Positions 1 to 7,457 of a stretch of 64,000 bases of DNA are shown here, one piece after another. The stretch is from Parvibaculum indicum (GTDB lineage Bacteria > Pseudomonadota > Alphaproteobacteria > Parvibaculales > Parvibaculaceae). Within the stretch, counting starts at the first letter, position 1. Each line of letters opens with the position of its first letter. Location of the stretch: assembly GCF_011762095.1 (NCBI RefSeq), contig NZ_JAASQO010000014.1, positions 1 through 64,000 of the forward strand, read 5' to 3'. The notes below the pieces were generated by a model, which had not been told where the DNA came from, did no database searches, and saw nothing but the letters and a program-made list of their open reading frames with translations. A program made the position numbers and the translations under genes.

Positions 1-168
1 CTCGAGGACCGGTTCGTCGACATCGCCGGCATGCAGCCGCAGCCGGAAGTCCATCTCAGGCCCAACCGCCTCGTCAAATACGACTATGTCGCCAAAGTCC
101 TCTCCGCAGCCCAGCGCCTCGGCGTCACTAAAATAGGCTTCGTCGGTAACGAACAATATATGGAGTGA
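1..168 (+). CDS. ExbD/TolR-family biopolymer transport protein, 3' end only
   Basis: The window opens inside this gene; only the last 55 residues are present, ending at the TGA at 166-168. The visible part has the periplasmic C-terminal pattern of ExbD/TolR: a stretch carrying VHLRPN, then Y-x-x-V-A-K-V-L-S-A-A-Q, then a terminal strand KIGFVGN. ExbD/TolR proteins work with ExbB/TolQ and TonB/TolA to pass proton-motive force to the outer membrane. The N-terminal transmembrane helix with its proton-carrying Asp lies outside the window. TolR is possible instead of ExbD; the fragment cannot decide. Confidence 0.75.
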   Translation, partial: LEDRFVDIAGMQPQPEVHLRPNRLVKYDYVAKVLSAAQRLGVTKIGFVGNEQYME

Positions 169-349
169 GGCAGGCGCAGACGGCGGGCGGGGCCGGGTTC
201 GGCCTCTTCGCCTGCTCCAGCCTCCCTACAAAATTCCACCTAATTCACATTGTCTTTGGCGGTCGCGGCTTTTTCCATTGGCGCACGCCCTCCAAAGGGC
301 GATGCGCGCCGAAGCGCGAATACGGACCTGCCTTCGAGGGGAGGGGCAT

Positions 350-1027
350 GTGAACAGGATATTGCTTGGCTGTGCGATTGCGGTGCTCGCCGCCGGATGC
401 GTGGATACGGGCACGCTGGTGCTGCCCTCCGCCTATCGTTCCTCGACGCCTCAGGAACCGGCGCCGCCGTCGCCCGGGCTGGGGCTTGCGGGGCAGGACG
501 GCGCCGTCACCGCGCTTGTCGGGGACGATCTCCTCGGCACAACCCTCGGCACGGAGGGAACCGTCAACGCCCTTCTCGGTGGCACCAATGCGATGAGCGA
601 ACAGCTCGACGCCGACAGCCTTCCACAGCAGCCCCTGGGAGACATTCTGGCCCAGGCCGGTGACAGTCTGAACGCACAACTCGCCGGGCTTGCCGATCCC
701 GGCCTTGGCGCATCGGGCGAGGACAGCCCCGTCACGCAATTGATGGGCGGCGATCTGGTCGGCACGCTGATCGGAACGGAAGAAGGGGCGGTGCCGGTTT
801 TCGTGGCAGGGACCGATGGCGGCGTTCTCGGCATGGCCCTGTCGCCCGTTACCGGCAGCCTGCCGGAAGGCGCTTCCCTCGCGCCCGTGACGACCCCGCT
901 CATCGAGGCGCTCTCGACCGTACAATTCCCCGACACGAGCGGTAGCGGCGATAGCGGCGGCAATGGCCTGGCGCCGCTGACGGACGCGCTGACGGACGCG
1001 CTGGCGGGGCTCGCGGGCGGCTCCTGA
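350..1027 (+). CDS. Putative lipoprotein with an internal duplication
   Basis: A 225-residue secreted protein of unknown function. I chose the GTG at 350 because GAGGGGAGGGG lies just upstream and because translation from there gives a lipoprotein signal: a short basic start, a hydrophobic stretch and the lipobox LAAGC (Cys17). The mature part is Gly/Leu/Ala-rich and low in charge. A pattern of the form G-x-D-x-x-V-T-x-L-x-G-x-D-L-x-G-T-x-x-G-T-E occurs twice (about residues 45-80 and 125-160), so the protein probably arose by duplication. It resembles surface lipoproteins sometimes labelled collagen-like because of their Gly content, but I see no true G-x-y collagen repeats. An earlier in-frame start at 278 would bury the signal peptide. 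Confidence 0.6.
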   Translation: MNRILLGCAIAVLAAGCVDTGTLVLPSAYRSSTPQEPAPPSPGLGLAGQDGAVTALVGDDLLGTTLGTEGTVNALLGGTNAMSEQLDADSLPQQPLGDILAQAGDSLNAQLAGLADPGLGASGEDSPVTQLMGGDLVGTLIGTEEGAVPVFVAGTDGGVLGMALSPVTGSLPEGASLAPVTTPLIEALSTVQFPDTSGSGDSGGNGLAPLTDALTDALAGLAGGS

Positions 1028-1049
1028 CCGGCGGGAAACGCGCTTCCGA

Positions 1050-2900
1050 TCAACCCGTCTTGTTTTTCGACGCGATATAGGCGCGCCAGCCGCCATAATT
1101 GCTCACATCTTCCGCGCCTTCCACCGCGAAGGCTTCGCAGATGAAACCCTTGGCGCTCGTTCCGTCGGCCAGCGTCAGCGTGCCGATGCCGAGCGGCGAG
1201 GGGATGTTGGACACGAACCTGCCGAAGCCTTCCGGCGTCAGACGCCACACCTCCGCGGCGATGGCGACACCGTTTTTCTCGTCGCGGATGAGGCCGGGCT
1301 TTGCCACCGGCGTGGTGGGAAGCGCATAAAGCCGGTAATCCGGCGTCGTCGAAACGGCGCGGTCGAACACCGCGTCGAGGTCGGTAAGTTCGCGATTGAG
1401 CGGCATGCCGGAAAGATGCGCCCCCACGACCACGAGTTCGATTTCGCCCGGCACCGACACGGCTTCCGCGCGCGCAGCGTTCGGCAAATCCCACCCCGTC
1501 GCGCCCAGCGTCACGCCGCTTGCCGCATGAAGGTCGCGCGCGACGGCGGCGGTAAGCCAGTCCCGCCCGGCGCGCGCCAGAAGGGTGACGCTGGCCGGCA
1601 GCCCGTCGCCACGTGTGCCCGTCGGCACGGCAAAACCGCACATGTCGAGCAGGTTCACGAAATTCGTATAGGTGCCGTTGCGGCTGTTGGTGCCGATGGG
1701 ATCGGCCAGTACCTGATCCACCGTGTAATGCGTCGGCGCGGTCGGCACGCAGAAGAGATCGACGCTGTCGATGACGGGCGCGAGTTTGCGTTTCGCCGCC
1801 TGCAGTGCATAGAGCCCCTTGAAGGCATCCGTCGCACTGAGCTTCCGCGCGCCGAGAATGATCTCCGCCGTCACCGGATGGAGCGCGCTCTCATGCGTCG
1901 CGACGAAATCCTCGATGGCCGCATAGCGCTCCGCCACCCATGCGCCTTCGTAAAGAAGATCGGCCACGGCATGGAAATCGCCGAACGGTATCTCCACGAT
2001 CTCGTGGCCTTGCGCGGCGAGCATGTCGAGTGCGGCCTCGTAAGCCGCCTCCATCGCTTTGTCGCCGAAGAATTTGCGCTCCGCTTTCGCCGGCACCCCG
2101 ACTTTCAGCACCGGCGGCGTGGCGCCGAGCGAGGCGGTCGCAAAATGCCGTGAATAGGGATCGCGCTCGTCGAAGCCCGCCATCGCCTGAAAGGCTTCAT
2201 AGGAGTCTTCCACGGTGAGCGCGAAAACGGAGACGCAATCGAGCGTGCGGCAGGCAGGCACCACGCCGCTCGTGGAAAGCGCGCCCACCGTCGGCTTCAG
2301 CCCGACGATATTGTTGAGCCCGGCGGGTACGCGGCCCGAGCCCGCCGTATCCGTGCCGAGGGCGAAGCTGACGATGCCGCGCGCCACGGCAACTGCCGAG
2401 CCGGAGCTGGACCCGCCCGGCACGAGCGAGGCATCGACCGCGTTTTTCGGCACGGGGTAGGGCGTGCGCACGCCCACAAGCCCGGTGGCGAACTGGTCGA
2501 GATTGGTCTTGCCGATGCACAGGCCCCCCGCCGCCCTGAGGCGGGCCACCGCGGTCGCATCTTCCGACGGCGTGTATTCGAATTCCTTGCAGGCCGCCGT
2601 GGTGGGCATGCCCGCGACGTCGATATTGTCCTTCACCGCGAAGGGGATGCCCCACAAAGGTTTGTCGAAGGGCGGCTTGTCCGGATCGGGCGCGCCAAGC
2701 GCCGCCGCTTCCTCCAGCAGGGCTTCTTTGTCGGCGAGATGGATGAAGATGCCGGGATCGTCCGCTTCCGCCAGCCGCTCGAACACGGTCTCGATGACCT
2801 CGGCGGGCGTCAGCCCTTCTGCATAGCGTTTGCGCAGTTCCGCCATCGTAAAGGGCACACTCGTCACCGGCCTTGTCCTTTTCTTCTTGGTGTTTTGCAT
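1050..2900 (-). CDS. atzF: Allophanate hydrolase
   Basis: Hydrolyses allophanate (urea-1-carboxylate) to ammonia and CO2, the second step of ATP-dependent urea use after urea carboxylase. From the ATG at 2900 the product is 616 residues, close to the usual ~600. The N-terminal two thirds is an amidase-signature domain: Lys90 in VKDN, the Gly/Ser run GGSSSGS (162-168) and nucleophile Ser188 in TAGSGR form the Ser-cisSer-Lys triad. The last ~150 residues match the separate C-terminal domain of allophanate hydrolases (VVGAHLSGMPLN, then PSPLGIG and NYGGW near the end), which separates it from GatA and other amidases. No urea carboxylase gene is in the window. An in-frame ATG at 2846 is a possible alternative start. 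Confidence 0.88.
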   Translation of the reverse strand: MQNTKKKRTRPVTSVPFTMAELRKRYAEGLTPAEVIETVFERLAEADDPGIFIHLADKEALLEEAAALGAPDPDKPPFDKPLWGIPFAVKDNIDVAGMPTTAACKEFEYTPSEDATAVARLRAAGGLCIGKTNLDQFATGLVGVRTPYPVPKNAVDASLVPGGSSSGSAVAVARGIVSFALGTDTAGSGRVPAGLNNIVGLKPTVGALSTSGVVPACRTLDCVSVFALTVEDSYEAFQAMAGFDERDPYSRHFATASLGATPPVLKVGVPAKAERKFFGDKAMEAAYEAALDMLAAQGHEIVEIPFGDFHAVADLLYEGAWVAERYAAIEDFVATHESALHPVTAEIILGARKLSATDAFKGLYALQAAKRKLAPVIDSVDLFCVPTAPTHYTVDQVLADPIGTNSRNGTYTNFVNLLDMCGFAVPTGTRGDGLPASVTLLARAGRDWLTAAVARDLHAASGVTLGATGWDLPNAARAEAVSVPGEIELVVVGAHLSGMPLNRELTDLDAVFDRAVSTTPDYRLYALPTTPVAKPGLIRDEKNGVAIAAEVWRLTPEGFGRFVSNIPSPLGIGTLTLADGTSAKGFICEAFAVEGAEDVSNYGGWRAYIASKNKTG

Positions 2901-3400
2901 GAAAGGGCCGGATTTCGGCCCATTCCGCCGCGTTTTTCGGGGGCGTATGCCGCCATCGAAGCAAGCCCGGTGCCATCCGCCGCAAGGGACGGCCGATGGC
3001 ATTTTTGATCCATTTGGGTCATGCGCGGGCCCCTCGCCTTGCGCCATGTTTCCCCATCGGAACCGGGCTGGGGTGTGTGCGATGACTTTCAGACATTATT
3101 TTTACTCGATGTCGCTCGGCTTTTTGCTTTTCGTGATTGCCGTAGCGGGCTCGCTGCTGGGCTGACGGTATTCGCAGGCTGAAAAAGCCTTTTATGACAG
3201 ACATTTCCGCTGCCTGCGGCCCCGGTCGCCGGCGCGCGCGGGGGTGCGCGGGTTGGCCCTCGGCGTCCCGTATGCGATGGTGACGCCCGAAAATCACATG
3301 AGATCCGTTGGCATTTGTCCGGTTGAAAGGTGTTCCGCGCCCGCGGGGCCTGCCTGCCACGGTATTTCGGTTCCCCGTCATCCCAGCGAGAGGGTCAGAT
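2901..3400. other. Intergenic gap between atzF and the BetT-type gene
   Basis: A 500-base gap between two divergent genes, so promoters for both should lie here. I could not single out a convincing -35/-10 pair. The only coding candidate is the 27-residue hydrophobic frame at 3082-3165, listed separately. The stretch 3215-3250 is a GC-only run rich in GCGCG that could fold but has no T tract. Confidence 0.5.
3082..3165 (+). CDS. Possible small membrane peptide (27 residues)
   Basis: An ATG-started frame encoding a 27-residue peptide: a short N-terminal part with His, Tyr and Arg, then a single continuous hydrophobic segment (about residues 11-27, including GFLLFVIAVAG). It could be a one-helix membrane peptide. 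The Shine-Dalgarno match (GGGG about 10 bases upstream) is weak, no family is recognisable, and hydrophobic frames arise by chance. Tentative. Confidence 0.2.
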   Translation: MTFRHYFYSMSLGFLLFVIAVAGSLLG

Positions 3401-5389
3401 ATGTCCGAGAACGGCGACAGCCGGAAATCCTCCAGATTCGAAGCCAATGTCCCCGTTTTCCTCGGCTCGGTCCTGTTGATCTTTGCCGCGCTGGCCATCG
3501 TCTGGTTCCGCGACGTTCACGAGACCCAGGCCTTCATCGCCGGCGTCCAGAGCTTCATCATCAGCAAGTTCGGCTGGTTTTACGTGTTCGCGGTCGCCGT
3601 CTTCATCGTCTTCGCGCTGGGCGTGGCCATGAGTTCCATGGGCAACATTCGCCTGGGACCGGACGATTCGGAACCGGATTTCTCGACCTTCTCCTGGTTC
3701 TCCATGCTGTTCAGCGCGGGCATGGGTATCGGCATCATGTTCTACGGCGTGGCCGAGCCGGTTCTGCATTACGCAAACCCGCCCGTGGGCCCCGGCGAAA
3801 CGGTCGAGGCCGCGCGCCAGGCGATGGAACTGGCCTTTTTCCATTGGGGGCTTCATGCCTGGGCGATCTATGCGGTGATGGGGCTGTCCCTTGCCTATTT
3901 CGGGTTTCGCCAGGGATTGCCGCTCACCGTCCGCTCGGCGCTGTACCCCATCATCGGCGATCGTATTCATGGCTGGATGGGGCATGTCGTCGATATCTTC
4001 GCCGTTCTCGGGACCATGTTCGGCGTCGCGACCTCGCTCGGCCTCGGCGTGATGCAGGTGAATGCGGGCCTCAGCTACCTCTTCGACATTCCGCAGGACA
4101 CGCGCGTCCAGGTCGTCCTGATCGCCGTCATCACGCTGATGGCCACGACCTCGGTGGTGTCGGGCATCAATGCGGGCATCCGCCGCCTGTCGGAAATCAA
4201 CCTGCTGCTGGCCGTGCTGCTCATGTTCTTCGTGCTGGCGGTCGGCCCGACGGTCTTCCTGCTCACCGCGACCGTGCAGAACACGGGCGCCTATCTGAGC
4301 GACATCGTCAACAAGACCTTCACGCTCTACGCCTATCAGCCGAATGAATGGATCGGCGGCTGGACGCTCTTCTACTGGGGCTGGTGGATTTCCTGGTCGC
4401 CTTTCGTGGGCATGTTCATCGCGCGCGTGTCGCGCGGGCGCACCATCCGCGAATTCGTGGTCGGCGTCCTGCTCGTGCCTTCCGCCTTCACCTTCCTGTG
4501 GTTCACCGTCTTCGGCAATACGGCGCTGGAACTGCAAATGGCCGGCGTCGCCGATATCGTCGGCGCGGTGAAGGCCGATGTGGCCGTGGCATTATTCAAG
4601 TTTCTGGAACATCTCCCCCTCGCCTCGATCTCGATGGGCATGGCCACCATTCTGGTCGTGACCTTCTTCGTGACCTCCTCCGACAGCGGCAGTCTGGTGA
4701 TCGACATCATCACCTCCGGCGGGCAGGAAGACCCGCCGGTCTGGCAGCGTATCTTCTGGGCGCTGACGGAAGGTCTGGTGGCCGCGCTGCTGCTGCTGGC
4801 CGGCGGCCTCGTCGCCCTGCAGACGGCGGCCATCACCACCGGGTTCCCGCTCGGTATCATCCTGCTGCTGGTAAGCTACGGTCTCTTCGTGGCGCTTCGC
4901 CGCGAAACCCAGCGCCGTCATACGCTGCAATCGGCCCAGAGCGTTTCGACGGCCACCGCCCCGGCGGTGCCCTGGCGCCAGCGCCTGGGAACGCTCCTGA
5001 ACCAGCCGACCAGGGATCGCGCGCTCTCTTTCCTCAAGGGCACGGCAATCCCCGCGCTGGAGGAAGTGGCCGAGGAAATCCGCAGTCGCGGCATGGATGC
5101 GCAGGTCACCTCCGAAGACGAAGACGCGATGCTGACGGTCACGCATGGCGCGGAAGACGAGTTCCATTACGGCGTCGCGTTGAAAGCGGTGCGGAGCCCC
5201 GCCTTCGCCATCACCGAACTTGAAGGCAAGGAAGCCGAACGCCGCAAGGTCTGGCGTGTGGAGGTCGCCCTTCGCGAAGGCGGCCAGCGTTACGACATCA
5301 TGGGCTACACCAAGGAGCAGGTCATCGCCGACCTTCTGGCGCAATATGAGCGGCACATGCATTACTATCACATGCATGTCGTGGACTGA
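3401..5389 (+). CDS. betT: BCCT-family choline/betaine transporter, BetT type
   Basis: Inner-membrane importer of choline or related quaternary amines for osmoprotection or nutrition. From the ATG at 3401 (GAGAGGG upstream) it has 662 residues: about twelve membrane helices over the first ~500, then a cytosolic tail of ~160. The glycine motif SAGMGIG near residue 110 is the type associated with sodium- or proton-coupled BCCT carriers rather than CaiT exchangers, and the Trp-rich substrate box appears as YWGWWISWSPFVG. The tail, with YDIMGYTKEQV and LLAQYERH, is the BetT-type C-terminal domain linked to osmotic activation. No betA/betB or betI gene lies nearby, so choline is inferred from the tail rather than from context. 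Confidence 0.85.
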   Translation: MSENGDSRKSSRFEANVPVFLGSVLLIFAALAIVWFRDVHETQAFIAGVQSFIISKFGWFYVFAVAVFIVFALGVAMSSMGNIRLGPDDSEPDFSTFSWFSMLFSAGMGIGIMFYGVAEPVLHYANPPVGPGETVEAARQAMELAFFHWGLHAWAIYAVMGLSLAYFGFRQGLPLTVRSALYPIIGDRIHGWMGHVVDIFAVLGTMFGVATSLGLGVMQVNAGLSYLFDIPQDTRVQVVLIAVITLMATTSVVSGINAGIRRLSEINLLLAVLLMFFVLAVGPTVFLLTATVQNTGAYLSDIVNKTFTLYAYQPNEWIGGWTLFYWGWWISWSPFVGMFIARVSRGRTIREFVVGVLLVPSAFTFLWFTVFGNTALELQMAGVADIVGAVKADVAVALFKFLEHLPLASISMGMATILVVTFFVTSSDSGSLVIDIITSGGQEDPPVWQRIFWALTEGLVAALLLLAGGLVALQTAAITTGFPLGIILLLVSYGLFVALRRETQRRHTLQSAQSVSTATAPAVPWRQRLGTLLNQPTRDRALSFLKGTAIPALEEVAEEIRSRGMDAQVTSEDEDAMLTVTHGAEDEFHYGVALKAVRSPAFAITELEGKEAERRKVWRVEVALREGGQRYDIMGYTKEQVIADLLAQYERHMHYYHMHVVD

Positions 5390-5412
5390 GTTGCATCGGG
5401 GGGGAGGACCGG

Positions 5413-6865
5413 ATGGCGGACGAGGACGCATCGCTCTATGCGTTGATGGAGAAGAACTTTCCTGTCGACCGTAATCGCATCGCTCGGGCTGAAAAAGGGA
5501 GACCGGGTGGCGGTGCAGGTCGAGAAATCGCCCGAAGCGTTGCTCGTTTATCTCGCCTGTCTTCGGGGCGGCTTCGCCTTCATGCCCATGAACACCGCCT
5601 ACCGCATGGAGGAGGTGGATTATCTCGTCGGCAATGCGGAGCCCGCGCTCGTCATTTGCGATCCTGCCCGCGAAGACGAGATCGCGGAGATCGCCGGGCG
5701 GCGGGCCGGTGCGAAGGTTCTGACGCTCGATGCAAACGGCAAGGGAAGCCTCGCCGACGCGCTGGCCGCGCATGGCAACGCGCAGTTGCCGCCTGTGTCA
5801 TGCGCGCCGGAAGACCTTGCCGCGATCCTCTATACCTCCGGCACCACGGGAAAGCCCAAAGGAGCGATGCTCTCCCATCGCAATCTGGCGGCGAACGGTC
5901 TCGCCTTGCGCGAGGCCTGGCGCTTCACCGCCGATGAGGTTCTCCTGCATGCGCTGCCCATCTTTCATGCGCATGGCCTTTTCGTCGCCTGTCATTGCGC
6001 GCTTCTGTCGGGCGCGCGAATGATCTGGCTCGGCAAGTTCGACCGCGACCGCGTGCTGGCGGAACTGCCCCGCGCGACGGTCTTCATGGGTGTGCCGACC
6101 TTCTACACGCGGTTGCTGGCGGGCGGCGGGCTCGATGCGGGGGCGGTGCGCAATATGCGCCTCTTCACCTCCGGCTCGGCGCCGCTCCTCACCGAAACCT
6201 TCGAGGCCTTTCGCGAGCGCACCGGCCACGCCATCCTCGAACGCTATGGCATGACCGAAACGGGGATGAACACCTCGAACCCCTATGACGGGGAACGCCG
6301 CGCAGGCACGGTGGGCTTTGCGCTGCCCGGCACGGAAGTCCGCGTCACCGACGACAGGGACAATGTCCTGCCGCAAGGCGAGACGGGCGGATTGCAGGTG
6401 CGCGGTGCCAATGTGTTTTCAGGCTACTGGCGTATGCCGGAAAAATCCGCCGAGGAATTCGCGGAAGGCCGCTGGTTCCGCACGGGCGATGTCGCCCGTA
6501 TCGATGAAGACGGCTATGTGCATCTCGTCGGACGCGCCAAGGATCTCATCATCTCGGGCGGCTTCAATGTCTATCCCAAGGAGATCGAGGAAATCGTCGA
6601 CGATATGGCCGAGGTCGACGAGTCGGCCGTCATCGGCGTACCGCATGCCGATTTCGGCGAGGCGGGCGTGGCGCTGGTCGTGCTCCGCGCGGGCAAGACG
6701 CTGGACGAAGAGACGCTGCTCGCCCGATTGAAGGAACGGCTCGCCAATTACAAGGTGCCCAAGCGCGCCTTCTTTGTGGCGGAGCTTCCGCGCAACACCA
6801 TGGGCAAGGTCCAGAAGAACATGCTGCGCGACGAATATCGCGACGCCTGCCGCCCCGCGGCGTGA
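5413..6865 (+). pseudogene. matB: Malonyl-CoA synthetase (MatB-like), disrupted near its 5' end
   Basis: MatB ligates malonate and CoA using ATP. A good start remains: ATG at 5413 behind GGGGGGGAGGACC, and the first 20 residues (to NFPVDR, 5472) look like a MatB N-terminus. The rest of the enzyme, from about 5462 to 6865, is in the next frame, which is closed upstream by a TGA at 5444-5446. Joined, the parts lack roughly 25-30 residues of the normal N-terminal region. The frames meet in TGTCGACCG (5463-5471), consistent with deletion between two copies of that 9-mer. Everything downstream is intact: P-loop YTSGTTGKPKG, GVPTFYTRLL, YGMTE, GYWR, RTGD and the C-terminal lysine motif GKVQK. The first start in the second frame is a GTG at 5507, too late for a full fold. 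An assembly collapse could give the same picture. Confidence 0.75.
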
Positions 6866-6884
6866 AGCGGTTCCTGCCGGAGCG

Positions 6885-7430
6885 TCAGTCGAGTTCGAAC
6901 CTGTCGGCGGCGCGGCGCCTTTCCGTCGGCGCGTCGCCATGGCGGCGACGCCGGTCCGGCCCGACGAATTTCTCGCTTCGGATCAATTCGCGCGGCTTCA
7001 GGATGGCCGCTTCCATGCGCGTCACGAGTTGCTGGAACGAATAGGGCTTGGAAAGAATTTCCGTCACGCCCGCATCGCGCGCATTGAGGATGGACTCCTG
7101 CGTTCTCAGATGCGTGACATAGACCACCGGCATCGGCGCGAGTTTCCTGTCGTCCGCGGAGCGAACCGCGCGCACGACCGACAGCCCGTCCAGCGGCGGC
7201 AATAGATCGTCGATGATGGCGATATCGACCTTGTGCGTGTTCAGAACCTCGAACGCGTCCTCGCCCGTCCCCACGCTCCAGATATTCTTGACGCCCAGTT
7301 CGCGCAGGAAGCTGCGGATGAGGCTTGCCATTTCCTTGGCGTCTTCGACGACCAGCGCGTTGAGTCTGGCATAGTCGCGCTGCGTGAGCTTGCCGGCAGC
7401 TTGGGTCGGGATACGTTTGGCCTGGGCCAT
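6885..7430 (-). CDS. Single-domain response regulator
   Basis: A 181-residue CheY-like protein. The receiver spans about residues 24-145: acidic pair Glu29-Asp30, phospho-acceptor Asp74 in AIIDDLLPP, Thr106 in YVTH and Lys128 in SKPYS. No DNA-binding or enzymatic output domain follows; the tail carries GPDRRRR, a basic motif common in alphaproteobacterial stand-alone receivers. It lies 27 bases behind the glycosyltransferase gene on the same strand, so the two are probably co-transcribed and it may tune that enzyme or a shared partner by phosphorylation-dependent contact. No kinase is adjacent; the nearest histidine kinase gene is at 15.8-17.7 kb. Confidence 0.85.
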   Translation of the reverse strand: MAQAKRIPTQAAGKLTQRDYARLNALVVEDAKEMASLIRSFLRELGVKNIWSVGTGEDAFEVLNTHKVDIAIIDDLLPPLDGLSVVRAVRSADDRKLAPMPVVYVTHLRTQESILNARDAGVTEILSKPYSFQQLVTRMEAAILKPRELIRSEKFVGPDRRRRHGDAPTERRRAADRFELD

Positions 7431-7457
7431 GTGTGGAAATTTCCAATCTCGAGGGTC

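Noticed and set aside
3401-5389. A choline-to-betaine osmoprotection operon
   Set aside because: Only the transporter is present; no dehydrogenases or BetI next to it.
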